A stretch of 64,000 nucleotides of DNA from Bacillota bacterium (lineage in GTDB: Bacteria > Bacillota > Ch66 > Ch109): NCBI GenBank assembly GCA_013178275.1, contig JABLWZ010000007.1, forward strand, positions 1-64,000, read 5' to 3'. Under the pieces are notes generated by a model. That model saw nothing but the letters and a program-made list of their open reading frames with translations, made no database searches and was not told where the DNA came from. Both the position numbers and the translations under genes were made by a program. Shown piece by piece: positions 24,227 to 33,191 of this stretch (the first letter of the stretch is position 1; each line of letters opens with the position of its first letter).

Positions 24227-26063
24227 GTGTCTTCCAATAGCCTTCCTTAGACAGCAGCCGGTCGAATAACTCGACTGCTTTATCGTTGGATAGATAGGAT
24301 TCGTCACTGATTATCTGGTTTAGACTGCTGAAACTACCGTTGCCGTTGCTCTCGTTGGCTATCAGTATCCTTTCGTGCTTGGTAGTGATCATCCGTTCCG
24401 GGGCGGTGAAGAGTTCTTCATTGAGCTTCTCCCCCGGTCTTTTTCCAGTAAAAATAATCTCTATGTCATCACCCGGCCGGTACCCCGACAGCCGGATCAG
24501 GTCCTCCGCGAGGTCCAGTATCTTGATCGGGTTTCCCATATCCAGTACGAAGATCTCCCCGCCTTCAGTCAGGGCCCCAGCCTGGATTATCAGCTGTACC
24601 GCCTCCGATATGGTCATAAAATATCGCTGCATGCTGGGATCGGTAACCGTCAGCGGGCCACCAGCCTCGATCTGTTTCTGGAAGATGGGGACCACGCTCC
24701 CGCGGCTCCCCAGGACGTTTCCAAACCTCACCGCTGCGAACCTGGTCGAACCCGCCTTGTTCAGGTTCTGGATTATTACCTCCGCCAGGCGCTTGGTGGC
24801 GCCCATCACGCTGGTCGGATTGACCGCTTTATCAGTAGAGATAAGGATAAAGGTATCCACCTTGGAGTCAAAAGACGTTTCCGCGACATTCTTGGTGCCT
24901 ATCACATTGTTCTGGAAGGCCTCTTCGGGATAGCGCTCCATCATGGGGACGTGTTTATAGGCGGCCGCGTGGAATACCACCTGGGGCCGGTACTGCCGGA
25001 AAAGGTTTTTAACCTTTTCGAGGTTTCTGACGTCCACCAGGCAGGGTACGATATCGGTCTCCGGGTGGCTGCCGCTGATCTCCATCTCGATCTCGTAGAG
25101 GTTGTTTTCACTGTTGTCCACCATTACCAGCATACGGGGGTAAAAACCGCAGACCTGGCGGCAGAGTTCTGAACCTATCGACCCACCCGCCCCGGTGATC
25201 AGCACCGTCTTGTCCTCCAGGTACCCGGCTATCTCGGTCAGGTCGATCTCGACCGGATCCCGGCGGAGGAGGTCCTCCATATGGATATCCCTTATCTTGG
25301 ATAAGACGCCGTTCCCATTGGTGCTCTGATAAACCCCGGGCAGGATCCTCAGCTTGACGACCGTCTTCTTGCAGATACTGACGATTTCCTTCACGATGCT
25401 GCCGGAAACCGACGGCATCGCGATTATTACCTCCTGGACATCAAACTCCTCGATAATCCTGGGTATATCAGCCCGGGTGCCCAGGATCGGGACCTGGTTG
25501 AGCATCATCTTCTGTTTTCGCGGGTCGTCATCGATAAAACCGATGAGTTCCATTCTCAGTTGGGTGCTGTTGATTATCTCCTTGGAAAGGATGGCGCCGG
25601 CATCTCCAGCCCCCACGATCAATACCCGGTGGGTATCCTTATTCTTATGCTTGAACCAGAAATCCCGAAACAGTCTCCACCATAAACGGGAGACCCCGAT
25701 CATCACGGTGATAAGTAACCAGGATAGGATATATACACTGCGGGGAAGGGTAGCCAACCGAAAGACGTAGATAGCCAAAACGAACGAAGCCATGCTGTAG
25801 GTTACGGAACGGATGATCGAGGTCAGTTCGCCTACGCTGGCATATTCCCAGATACGGTTATAGAGCTTTAACGCGAAAAGGAATGCCACGGTTATCACCG
25901 TGATAACCGGCGAGAGGTGCAGGAAAGAAGAGAAAAAGGGTTGGGGGATATTCCCTTCAAACCTAAGCAGCAGGGCACAATAAACCGAAAGGTTTATCAT
26001 CCCGGCGTCTATCAATATCAGGACCGCGAGCCGCAACCAGTAAAACACCTTATCACCACACAA
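24216..26063 (-). CDS. Membrane nucleotide-sugar 4,6-dehydratase (PglF/WbpM/CapD family)
   Basis: This 615-residue protein has four N-terminal membrane helices (about residues 8-130) and two Rossmann-type regions: VLIVGAGDAGAIL near 146 and VLITGAGGSIGSELCRQV near 292. The catalytic segment STDKAVNPTSVMGATKRLAE carries the lysine and the altered tyrosine position (Met) typical of this long group. It removes water from UDP-GlcNAc to give a 4-keto-6-deoxy sugar, the first step to bacillosamine-type sugars. It is the first gene of the 26-kb operon. The start is TTG with GGAG 8 nt upstream, and that GGAG is folded into a hairpin. The sugar product (D- or L-configuration) cannot be settled here. 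Confidence 0.92.
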   Translation of the reverse strand: MCGDKVFYWLRLAVLILIDAGMINLSVYCALLLRFEGNIPQPFFSSFLHLSPVITVITVAFLFALKLYNRIWEYASVGELTSIIRSVTYSMASFVLAIYVFRLATLPRSVYILSWLLITVMIGVSRLWWRLFRDFWFKHKNKDTHRVLIVGAGDAGAILSKEIINSTQLRMELIGFIDDDPRKQKMMLNQVPILGTRADIPRIIEEFDVQEVIIAMPSVSGSIVKEIVSICKKTVVKLRILPGVYQSTNGNGVLSKIRDIHMEDLLRRDPVEIDLTEIAGYLEDKTVLITGAGGSIGSELCRQVCGFYPRMLVMVDNSENNLYEIEMEISGSHPETDIVPCLVDVRNLEKVKNLFRQYRPQVVFHAAAYKHVPMMERYPEEAFQNNVIGTKNVAETSFDSKVDTFILISTDKAVNPTSVMGATKRLAEVIIQNLNKAGSTRFAAVRFGNVLGSRGSVVPIFQKQIEAGGPLTVTDPSMQRYFMTISEAVQLIIQAGALTEGGEIFVLDMGNPIKILDLAEDLIRLSGYRPGDDIEIIFTGKRPGEKLNEELFTAPERMITTKHERILIANESNGNGSFSSLNQIISDESYLSNDKAVELFDRLLSKEGYWKTHAG

Positions 26064-26067
26064 ATAA

Positions 26068-26087
26068 GTAACTCCGTTCCGAGTTAC
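26068..26087 (-). promoter_or_regulatory. Hairpin covering the ribosome binding site of the first operon gene
   Basis: GTAACTC (26068-26074) and GAGTTAC (26081-26087) form a perfect 7-bp stem with a 6-base loop. On the minus-strand transcript the 3' arm overlaps the GGAG ribosome site of the dehydratase gene, which has a weak TTG start. Folding would hide the site, so translation of the first gene may be conditional. Confidence 0.5.
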
Positions 26088-26195
26088 ATAAAATCGTTAA
26101 AATTGATGCTGATATTTTAATTCATATCCGCTTCCATTTTAGAGGGATTTATATAATACTTCTTATCTTGTATCCGGACCCTATTTAATTTCGCA

Positions 26196-26212
26196 GTAGA
26201 ACATATTTCTAC
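26196..26212. promoter_or_regulatory. Perfect inverted repeat in the operon promoter region
   Basis: GTAGAA-CATAT-TTCTAC is a perfect 6-bp palindrome with a 5-base centre. It stands in the 249-bp AT-rich space between the LCP gene and the polysaccharide operon. Its TGTAGAA half resembles a weak Spo0A box (TGNCGAA). It could be an operator for the operon. I see TATTAT-like -10 candidates closer to the gene, but none with a clear partner. Confidence 0.4.
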
Positions 26213-26312
26213 ATAAAAAAGAAAAATCCCTGCAAAATCGGGGAAGTAAATGTAGGTTCTTGCCCCAGTTTCGACCGATTACCTCTTGGTAGCTTTTATT
26301 GTATTCTAAGCA

Positions 26313-27263
26313 CTACGGCTTGGGCCCCGAGCTCGGGAGCGGCCTGGTCAGGAGCTCATCCAGCGTCTCTTTGCACCTCTTCGCGTCTACCTCCCAGTAG
26401 CTGGTTCCCTGCAGGTCCAGAAAATCACCCGGCAGGGTATCGGTCGATATCCGCGACGGATCGAACCCGGCGGCCAGCCTGGCCAGCTCGAGGCCCTGGC
26501 TGACCGGGATATTGGTCTTCAAGTTCTTATACAGCTCCGGGATAAGCTGCGGCACCTTGGCCAGATTCTTCACCTGGAGCGTCTCTTCGACCAGCGCCAC
26601 CAGGAACTTCTGCTGCTGTTCGGCACGGTCGATATCCCCCAACGGATAATAACGGAACCGTACAAAACCGAGAGCATTCCTGCCGTTCAGCCGCTGCAGC
26701 CCGGGGCGGAGGTCGATGCCCTCCTCGGGGTAGTACATGCGGTGCTCCACATTCATGGTGACCCCGCCCAGGGTATCGATTATCCTTTGAAACCCTTTGA
26801 AGTCCATTTCAACGTAATAAGGGATGTCGATATCCAGCAGTCCGCCTACCACCTGCCGGGTCAAATCGATCCCCCCGATGGCGTAAGCGGTGTTGATTTT
26901 ATCCCGGCCGTGCCGGGGGATGCTGACCCTGGTGTCGCGGGGTATTGACAGGACAGCCGCCCGGCCTGTCTCGCGGTCCAGGCTGACCACCATGATGGTG
27001 TCCGAACGGGCCCCGCCTTCCCCGGGCCGCCGGTCGCTGCCCACCAGTAAAAAGTTCATCCGCTGGGGCAGGTCCGAAGCGGCGTTCCCGGCGGCAGCAT
27101 CCCCTCCCTGCCAGTCCACCGGCAAATCCTGGCCCTGCAGAGAAAACGAGAGTCCCCAGCCCCCAAACATCGCGAAGCAGAAAACCAGGACCAGAGCTAT
27201 TGCCCTACGCACCCGCAGGCGGGCCTGCGCCTTTTCGATTCTGGTTCTTTCCCGGCCTGACAT
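26313..27263 (-). CDS. LytR-CpsA-Psr (LCP) family wall-polymer ligase, copy 1
   Basis: This 316-residue LCP protein has a cytoplasmic basic start, one membrane helix (AIALVLVFCFAMFGGWGLSF) and an extracytoplasmic catalytic domain. Family motifs include LLVGSDRRPGEGGARSDTIM, VLSIPRDTRVSIPRHGRDKI and ALGFVRFRYYPLGDIDRAEQ, which together provide the arginines and aspartates that bind the polyprenyl pyrophosphate and metal. Such enzymes transfer lipid-linked polymers onto peptidoglycan. The ATG has GGAGG 6 nt upstream. It lies between TagO plus an SH3 protein (upstream, after a terminator) and the big polysaccharide operon (downstream), so it may attach either polymer. A paralogue is encoded in the S-layer locus. 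Confidence 0.93.
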   Translation of the reverse strand: MSGRERTRIEKAQARLRVRRAIALVLVFCFAMFGGWGLSFSLQGQDLPVDWQGGDAAAGNAASDLPQRMNFLLVGSDRRPGEGGARSDTIMVVSLDRETGRAAVLSIPRDTRVSIPRHGRDKINTAYAIGGIDLTRQVVGGLLDIDIPYYVEMDFKGFQRIIDTLGGVTMNVEHRMYYPEEGIDLRPGLQRLNGRNALGFVRFRYYPLGDIDRAEQQQKFLVALVEETLQVKNLAKVPQLIPELYKNLKTNIPVSQGLELARLAAGFDPSRISTDTLPGDFLDLQGTSYWEVDAKRCKETLDELLTRPLPSSGPKP

Positions 27264-27295
27264 ACCGCGCCTCCCTGTAAAAGTACGAAAGAAAA

Positions 27296-27329
27296 GGCTT
27301 CGCCATACCCGTCGGGGCTGGAGGAAGCC
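27296..27329 (-). terminator. Intrinsic terminator after the SH3-domain gene
   Basis: GGCTTC (27296-27301) pairs with GAAGCC (27324-27329), with partial pairing inside. On the minus strand it is followed by TTTTCTTTC. It separates the TagO-SH3 unit from the LCP gene. Confidence 0.65.
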
Positions 27330-27378
27330 GGTAACCTCGTCTTTTCGATTCGGAATCCCGCCCCGGGACGCCGATGCT

Positions 27379-27843
27379 TTAACGGATCTCAGCCACGGTG
27401 CTGCTCACGAACCCTATCGCCCCGTCCGGCAGCCGTACCATGAACCACTCGCCCTGGGTCTCCAGGAGGGTCAAAGCGGTGCCGGGGTAGCACTGGTAGA
27501 TAACCGCCGAACCGGTATTCGGTTCGGACCGGACATTGGCCCAGTTTTTCCCGCTCTTGGTGTAAACCTTCTGCTCCACCACCGGGCCGGATGTACCCGG
27601 CTGAGGAGGAGTCGTCGTTGCCGGACCCGATCCACCCAGCTTTTTCTCCAGTTCCGCCACCCGGGCCTCCAGACTGCTGATCCGGCTGTCGACATAGCTT
27701 CGGCTTACCAGCGGGTCCTCCGCCGACCCGGGAGCGGGTCCGACGTTGGAATCGGCAGCCACCATCCGACCCAGGGAAAAAGCGCCCAAAAGCGCCACCA
27801 GGGTAATCAGGGTTAATAATAAGGTCTTACGGGAAAAAGCCAC
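27379..27843 (-). CDS. Membrane-anchored SH3 domain protein
   Basis: This is a small exported protein of about 154 residues. An N-terminal signal anchor (LLLTLITLVALLGAFSLG) is followed by a short coiled coil (ISSLEARVAELEKKL) and a Pro/Thr-rich linker. A C-terminal bacterial SH3 domain has NVRSEPNTGSAVIYQ and GEWFMVRLPDGAIGFV. Such SH3 domains usually bind peptidoglycan or other wall material. The GTG at 27843 is preferred because AAGGGG stands 8 nt upstream of it; an earlier GTG touches that site directly. The gene follows tagO after 14-23 nt and is ended by a terminator, so it is coupled to wall-polymer initiation. Its precise role is unknown. Confidence 0.8.
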   Translation of the reverse strand: MAFSRKTLLLTLITLVALLGAFSLGRMVAADSNVGPAPGSAEDPLVSRSYVDSRISSLEARVAELEKKLGGSGPATTTPPQPGTSGPVVEQKVYTKSGKNWANVRSEPNTGSAVIYQCYPGTALTLLETQGEWFMVRLPDGAIGFVSSTVAEIR

Positions 27844-27866
27844 GGCCCACACCCCTTCTCATAAAA

Positions 27867-28940
27867 TTAAGCCGAATGGTTTGGCCCCGATGAACTCATA
27901 GTTGTCTTTGAATCAGAGCCGGTCAGCTTCAGGTCCAAAATCCCCAGCTTACTCGCCCCCGCGATGGTCCCGGCAGACAGCACGCCCAGAACCATAAACG
28001 CCTGGGGGGTGGTGAACCAGGTCAGAGCGATGGCGGTTGCTCCGTATACAACGCTGATAGCGTATATCACCAGCACGGTCGACTGGTGAGAGAGCCCGAT
28101 CGCCAGCAGCCGATGATGCAGGTGATCCCGGTCGGCGGCAAAAACCGGTCTCCGGTTGACCGCCCTCCGCACGATCGCGAAGAAGGTGTCCAGCAGGGGA
28201 ATCCCCAGTATGACGAAGGGGATTATCAGCGAAAAAGCGGTGGTGCTCTTGGTCAGGCCCATCATCGCGAAGATAGCGAGGCTGAAGCCCAGAAACATCG
28301 CGCCGCTGTCCCCCATAAAGATCCTCGCGGGGTGGAAGTTGTAGCGCAGGAACCCGACCGTGGAGCCCGCCAGGATGAAGGCACCCAGCGCCACCAGCGG
28401 TTGGCCCTGCTGCCCGGCGACGATGCCCATGGTAACCGCGGCCAGAGCCGCCACCCCCGCCGCCAGGCCGTCAAGCCCATCGATCAGGTTCATCGCGTTG
28501 GTGACCCCGACGATCCAGAACACCGTCAGCGGAACCGCCAGGATACCCAGGGAAACCGCTTCCCCGTTGAAGGGGTTGGTGACGAAGTCCACCTGGATGC
28601 CGAGGTAGACCACGGATAAGGCCGCCAGTATCTGGCCGGCCAGTTTCAAATAGGGTGAAATATCGTAGAGGTCATCGATCAGCCCGACAACCAGGATGAT
28701 CGTTCCTCCCAGGAGAAAGGCCAGAGACTCGGCGCGGGTCGGCGCGATGGCAAGGGTGCCGGCGACAAACCCCAGATAGATGGCGCCCCCCCCGATGCAT
28801 GGCATCAAACCAGTGTGAACCTTGCGTTGATTGGGTAAATCAACCGCACCCAGCTTGGGGGCCAGATAGATGAGCAAAGGTGTAACAATCAGAGACACAC
28901 CGCAGGCCAGCCCGAAGGCCATGGCGATGGTCAACCACAC
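27867..28940 (-). CDS. tagO: Undecaprenyl-phosphate GlcNAc-1-phosphate transferase (TagO/WecA)
   Basis: This 357-residue polytopic membrane enzyme of the MraY/WecA family transfers GlcNAc-1-phosphate from UDP-GlcNAc to undecaprenyl phosphate. This is the first step for teichoic-acid-like and secondary wall polymers. About ten hydrophobic segments are visible. The key cytoplasmic motifs are VGLIDDLYDISPY, NAMNLIDGLDGLAAG, RIFMGDSGAMFLG and DRDHLHHRLLAIG. The start is GTG with AAGGG 9 nt upstream. The TagA and CsaB enzymes encoded near 57 kb would act on its product, so this gene probably belongs to the S-layer-anchoring polymer pathway rather than to the large operon, which has its own phosphoglycosyl transferase. 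Confidence 0.93.
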   Translation of the reverse strand: MWLTIAMAFGLACGVSLIVTPLLIYLAPKLGAVDLPNQRKVHTGLMPCIGGGAIYLGFVAGTLAIAPTRAESLAFLLGGTIILVVGLIDDLYDISPYLKLAGQILAALSVVYLGIQVDFVTNPFNGEAVSLGILAVPLTVFWIVGVTNAMNLIDGLDGLAAGVAALAAVTMGIVAGQQGQPLVALGAFILAGSTVGFLRYNFHPARIFMGDSGAMFLGFSLAIFAMMGLTKSTTAFSLIIPFVILGIPLLDTFFAIVRRAVNRRPVFAADRDHLHHRLLAIGLSHQSTVLVIYAISVVYGATAIALTWFTTPQAFMVLGVLSAGTIAGASKLGILDLKLTGSDSKTTMSSSGPNHSA

Positions 28941-29247
28941 AGGCTTTCCCTTCTTTCCTCCTTGGATGTAGAAGAAGGCTTAACTCCCAACTATTCTACT
29001 ACTGCTTCCCCGGTTTGTCTACAAGTTCCCTGGTATTGATAATTCGCCATCAACTCAAAAAATCCTGGTTATACCATAATTAACGTCGCTCCCCAGCACC
29101 TGGTTACAAATTATCAGAAAGCCCTGCCTGCTGATAAGCAAAATACCCCCGGGCTGTACTCCCGATCACTTGTGTTATACTATGGATATGCCTATTGCGA
29201 CCTTTTGACTCGAAATTCGAGCATTATTTTATAACCAGGAGGATTCG
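28941..29247. promoter_or_regulatory. Divergent promoter region between tagO and murJ
   Basis: This 307-bp space separates two divergent genes. On the plus side an extended -10 (TGTTATACT, 29173-29181) lies about 65 nt before murJ with no good -35. An AGGAGG ribosome site sits 6 nt before the murJ ATG. I see no strong tagO promoter match and no gene inside. Confidence 0.45.
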
Positions 29248-30873
29248 ATGTCCAACTCGAATCAGGTGGTCCGGGCGGCCGGGCTGTTGATGGCGATAAG
29301 CGTCCTGAGCCGCCTGGCCGGATTTATCCGCGAAACGGCGATCGCCAACGGGTTCGGTACCAGCATGTATGCCGACTCCTACGTCATGTCCTACGCCATC
29401 GTCAACGTGCTCTACCTGATACTGGGAGGGGCGCTGGCGACCGTGTTTATACCCGTCTTCACCTCCATCCGGGCTAAAGACGAGGCTGACATCGGACTTC
29501 ACACCCCATCCGAATCATCCTGGAGGTTCGCCAGCACCGTTTTCAACCTGACGGTGCTGGTGATGGGCATCTTCTCCCTGTTGGGGATGCTGTTCTCCGG
29601 CGAACTGGTAGCGGTGATCGCTCCCAAGTTCAGCCCGGAAGCGGCAGCCCTGACCGCTGAACTCACCCGAATCATGTTCCCTATCGTCCTCTTGGCCGCG
29701 GTCAGCATGCTGCTGGGGGGCGTGTTGAACTCCCTGCAGCACTTCGCGCTGCCCGCCCTGAGTTCCGTGGTTTTCAGCCTTACCGTAACCGTTGCGGCCC
29801 TGGCCATGGGGGGCTCCAAGGAAGTAGGGATCAGGGTTGTTGCGGTCAGCACCGTGATAGCCATCCTGCTGATGGTGGCGGTCCAGGTCCCTGCCCTGCG
29901 CGGCCGGAGACTGCGCTACTTCCCCAGCCTCAGCCTGAAGCAGGAAGGGATCAAACAGCTCGGTATCCTGATGGGCCCGGTGGTCTTAAACAACGCGGTA
30001 CAGCAGTTTTATATACTGGTCGAGAAGTTCCTCGCCTCGGGCCTGGTGGTGGGCAGCATCTCCGCCCTTAACTACGCCAACAAGCTCCTGTTCCTGCCCT
30101 TCAACCTGTTCGCGATGTCCATCAACATCGCCATCTTCCCCTCCCTGGCCGAACACGCCGCCAGAAATGACCGGGAAGCCCTGGGCCGTACCACCGCCAT
30201 GGGCCTGAAGCTGATCGGACTTTTGACCATACCCGCTACCGTAGGGATGCTGGCCCTGGCTGGGCCGGTCGTCCGTCTGGTTTACCAACGGGGAGAGTTC
30301 AATGCCCTATCTACCCTGATGACCACCCGGGCACTGTACTTCTACCTGCTTGGCCTGTTCGCGCTGGGCGGGTACAACGTCCTGAACCGGGCCTTCTACT
30401 CCCTGCAGGACACCCGTACCCCGCTGGTGATAGGCGTCTGCTCCGTGCTCGCCAACACCCTGTTCGCGTGGCTGCTGGTCGGCCCGATGCAGCACGCCGG
30501 CCTGGCGCTGGCGGTGGCCCTGGCCGCCAACTTCAACCTGGTGCTGTCCTACCTCTACCTGCGGCGGCGGCTGCCCGGCCTCTCACTGCGTGAGCTGGCG
30601 CCCCCCCTGGGCCGGATGCTCCTGGTATCCCTGGTCATGGGCCTGGGGACCTGGCTGACCTACCAGGGCCTGGGGCTGGCGTTCTGGCCCGGCCAGACCG
30701 GGGAGCATATCCCGCTGCTTCGCCAGGTAATACAGCTGGGGTTGGCCGTCGCGGTCGGGCTGGTGCTATACATCTGGGGCATCGAGTGGACGAAGGCGGA
30801 CGAAGAAACCACCACCCTGGTCCGTCAATTCGCCGCTTCGATAGTAAAGCGCCTGCGGCCGGGGCAGAAATAA
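29248..30873 (+). CDS. murJ: MurJ/MviN family lipid flippase, copy 1
   Basis: This 541-residue polytopic protein of the MOP exporter superfamily is expected to flip lipid II or another undecaprenyl-linked glycan across the cytoplasmic membrane. About 14 hydrophobic segments are present. The N-terminal RAAGLLMAISVLSRLAGFIR and ETAIANGFGTS, and the mid-protein RLVYQRGEF and ALYFYLLGLFALGGYNVLNRA motifs, are diagnostic of MurJ. The ATG has AGGAGG 6 nt upstream. It is monocistronic, being followed by a terminator for the opposite strand. A second MurJ homologue lies 3.3 kb away next to glycosyltransferases, so one copy may serve peptidoglycan and the other a different polymer. Confidence 0.92.
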   Translation: MSNSNQVVRAAGLLMAISVLSRLAGFIRETAIANGFGTSMYADSYVMSYAIVNVLYLILGGALATVFIPVFTSIRAKDEADIGLHTPSESSWRFASTVFNLTVLVMGIFSLLGMLFSGELVAVIAPKFSPEAAALTAELTRIMFPIVLLAAVSMLLGGVLNSLQHFALPALSSVVFSLTVTVAALAMGGSKEVGIRVVAVSTVIAILLMVAVQVPALRGRRLRYFPSLSLKQEGIKQLGILMGPVVLNNAVQQFYILVEKFLASGLVVGSISALNYANKLLFLPFNLFAMSINIAIFPSLAEHAARNDREALGRTTAMGLKLIGLLTIPATVGMLALAGPVVRLVYQRGEFNALSTLMTTRALYFYLLGLFALGGYNVLNRAFYSLQDTRTPLVIGVCSVLANTLFAWLLVGPMQHAGLALAVALAANFNLVLSYLYLRRRLPGLSLRELAPPLGRMLLVSLVMGLGTWLTYQGLGLAFWPGQTGEHIPLLRQVIQLGLAVAVGLVLYIWGIEWTKADEETTTLVRQFAASIVKRLRPGQK

Positions 30874-30876
30874 AAA

Positions 30877-30900
30877 AGACCAGCCGCACCGACCAGGTCT
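30877..30900 (-). terminator. Intrinsic terminator of the glycosyltransferase-deacetylase unit
   Basis: AGACC (30877-30881) pairs with GGTCT (30896-30900), and the minus strand continues into TTTTTTATTT. The stem is short but the position, 50 nt after the last minus-strand stop, is right. It may also stop the murJ transcript. Confidence 0.5.
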
Positions 30901-30951
30901 GCAGTCATTAATCCTTTAATCGAAATCAAATACCCGGGCGGGTCCCGGGCC

Positions 30952-32079
30952 TCAACCCGCCCCATTGACGCTTTCATACAGCGCCGTAATCTTCTCCGCC
31001 ATCACCCGGGCGGAGAACCGCCTTTCGACCTCCTCCGCCGCCCGCTTCCCCATCTCGGAAGCGGCGTCCTTATCCCGCAGCAGGGATTCCACCTTCTCGG
31101 CGACCGCCTCCGCGTCCCCCGGGGGGACCAGCAGGGCGGTCCGCCCGTCCTCGGCTATCTCCAGTATCCCACCCACCGCGCTGGCCACACAGGGCCGCCC
31201 CAGGGCCATCCCCTCCACCAGGCTGAAGCCGAAGGCCTCGGTCAGTGAGGGCATCACCAGTACGTCCATGGCCGAGATCAGGCCCGGCACGTCATCTCTA
31301 AACCCGGTGAACACCACCGAATCACTGATCCCCAGGTCGTGGGCCTGCTCCCGCAGTTTATGCCCCAGCGACCCGTCACCCACCACCAGGAAAACGGCCC
31401 CGGGGAAGTCCTTCGATACCCGGGCAGCGGCCTCCAGGAAACAGCGGTGCCCTTTTTCGGGTTCCAGGCGGCCCACCATCCCCACCACCGGGCTTCCCAC
31501 CAGGCCGAGGCCCTCGCGCCCCTCCCACCGGGAGGCCTCTTTCCGCAGCTTCTCCACATCGATACCGTTATAGATGAGTTCTATCCGGTCAGCCGGCGTC
31601 CCCTCGGCCAGCAGCGCCTCCCGGACCGCCTGGCTGATGGCGATCACCCGGCGGCTGGTGGCCCGGTTGAGCATCTCCCTGGCCCAGCCCTTGATGCCCC
31701 TCTTCCCGCCGCCCCAGTCCAGCCGGTGTCGGGTGTAGACGACGTCGACCCCGGCCCGGCGGGCAGCCAGGCGGGCTATAAACGAGGCGTGGGTATGGAC
31801 CACCTGTATTTTTTCCCTTTTGATCAAATCGCTTATCTCACCGATGGTGCTCACGAGGCCGCTCCAGGCAAAAGACCGGTCCCCCGCCAGGCTGGCGCTG
31901 GGAAACACCTGCACCCCCAGTTCCCGGCAGCGGTCCGCCAGCAGCGACCCCGCAGGGCACAGCACCTGCACCCGCAGCCGCTCCCGGTCATAGTGCTCCA
32001 GGAAGGTCAGCAGGTAGCGGCCCGCCCCGCCGATGTTGGTGTCGTTAATCACGTGCAGAACCCGAAGCAAGTGGTTCAC
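30952..32079 (-). CDS. Glycosyltransferase family 4
   Basis: This 375-residue GT-B glycosyltransferase has the glycine-rich acceptor loop HVINDTNIGGAGRYLLTFL, the central HTHASFIARLAARRAGVDVV, and GRLEPEKGHRCFLEAAARV at the start of the donor domain. The E-x7-E motif is in TEAFGFSLVEGMALGRP. It is retaining and cytoplasmic. The GTG start overlaps the stop of the preceding glycosyltransferase by 4 nt, so the two are translationally coupled and are recent paralogues by layout. With the deacetylase and MurJ upstream it forms a four-gene unit for an undefined polysaccharide. No sugar can be assigned. Confidence 0.88.
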   Translation of the reverse strand: MNHLLRVLHVINDTNIGGAGRYLLTFLEHYDRERLRVQVLCPAGSLLADRCRELGVQVFPSASLAGDRSFAWSGLVSTIGEISDLIKREKIQVVHTHASFIARLAARRAGVDVVYTRHRLDWGGGKRGIKGWAREMLNRATSRRVIAISQAVREALLAEGTPADRIELIYNGIDVEKLRKEASRWEGREGLGLVGSPVVGMVGRLEPEKGHRCFLEAAARVSKDFPGAVFLVVGDGSLGHKLREQAHDLGISDSVVFTGFRDDVPGLISAMDVLVMPSLTEAFGFSLVEGMALGRPCVASAVGGILEIAEDGRTALLVPPGDAEAVAEKVESLLRDKDAASEMGKRAAEEVERRFSARVMAEKITALYESVNGAG

Positions 32080-33191
32080 CCGCCCCTCAGCGCCGTTTCG
32101 TAAACCCTCACCGTCTCCTCCACCATCTGCCGGCTGCCGTAGTTGTCGACCACGAACTGACGCAGCAGACCCGCCACCCTGGCCCGCTCATCAGCCGGGG
32201 TGTTTAAGAACTCCCGCAGCGAAGCCTCCAGCAGCGATGTCGTGGCCTGGTTCGGCAGGCTCCGGCCGGTGAAGTTGTCCCCGGCCAGCTCTTTTAAGGC
32301 CTCCGGATGCACAATCCCGCCGAAGCCCTCACCTCCCGCCAGCATTACGTTGCGGGCGCAGGCCATCCCTTCCAGCGCCACCCGGCTCACCCCGACCACC
32401 AGGTCACTGGCGACCATCACCCGGTTGACCAGGGGAACTGCCCCCAGGAACCTTACCAGCTCGGTTCCGCATCCATGATTGATCTCGTTTACCCGGGCCA
32501 GCACCTCGGACGCTCCCGACCCCTCACCCCCCAGCAGCAGCCGCAGGCCGGGGAAATCGGGGCAGATATGCAAAAAAGCCTCGATCAGGTTCAAAGCCAC
32601 CCTGGTCAGGGGGCCGTCCAGGCGGCTGAAATAGGCTATCCTGAGTGTCCCGCCCGCTAGGGCGAGTTCCTCCGGTTCGATCGCGGGATTAAAAAGGTCC
32701 AGGTCGATTCCGTTGGGGATCAGGGTGATGTTCTGGGGCGACAGCCAGTAGCTGCTGAGCAGGTAATCCCTGATATCGGGACTGATGGCGATGGTCTTAT
32801 CCCCCCATCGGGAGAGCAGCCGCAGGTGCAGCGGGGTCTTAAACCGTCCGTGCGCGGTGGTCACCAGGGGTATTCCCCGGCCGCGTCGGGCCAGGTCGCA
32901 GGTCATGGCGGGGATGCGGGCATGGGCGTGTATCAGGCCGATCCCTTCCCGGTCTATGATTTTCCTCAGTTCGACCACCGAACAATAGATATCCCCCAAC
33001 CGGTTGCTGTCCAGCGGAACCGGGTAGTGAGGGATGCCGTACCCTTCCAGGTCCACCACGTAGCGTCCCCCGGCGGAGGCCAGCGCCACCCGGTGGCCTA
33101 TCTCCTTCAGGTGGCGGGCCAGGGTCACCACGTGGGTCTCCGCGCCTCCGATGTCTAATCGGTTGGTAGTAATCAAAACACTGAACGGCAT
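32076..33191 (-). CDS. Glycosyltransferase family 4
   Basis: This is a GT-B glycosyltransferase of about 371 residues. Visible elements are the acceptor loop TTNRLDIGGAETHVVTLARH, the switch GLIHAHARIPAMTCDLARRG with TTAHGRFKTPLHL, the conserved ISPDIRDYLLSSYWL with LIPNGIDLDLF, and the donor loop RIAYFSRLDGPLTRVALNLI. The usual E-x7-E segment is altered to VGVSRVALEGMACARNVML, still keeping the second glutamate. The ATG at 33191 is preferred since AGGTGG lies 9 nt upstream; a GTG four codons earlier would sit on that site. It adjoins the deacetylase stop. Donor and acceptor are unknown. Confidence 0.86.
   Translation of the reverse strand: MPFSVLITTNRLDIGGAETHVVTLARHLKEIGHRVALASAGGRYVVDLEGYGIPHYPVPLDSNRLGDIYCSVVELRKIIDREGIGLIHAHARIPAMTCDLARRGRGIPLVTTAHGRFKTPLHLRLLSRWGDKTIAISPDIRDYLLSSYWLSPQNITLIPNGIDLDLFNPAIEPEELALAGGTLRIAYFSRLDGPLTRVALNLIEAFLHICPDFPGLRLLLGGEGSGASEVLARVNEINHGCGTELVRFLGAVPLVNRVMVASDLVVGVSRVALEGMACARNVMLAGGEGFGGIVHPEALKELAGDNFTGRSLPNQATTSLLEASLREFLNTPADERARVAGLLRQFVVDNYGSRQMVEETVRVYETALRGG

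Noticed and set aside
26890..27816. Plus-strand open frame across the LCP and SH3 genes
   Set aside because: It spans two genuine minus-strand genes and a terminator and translates to an Arg/Pro/Ser-rich sequence typical of antisense frames.
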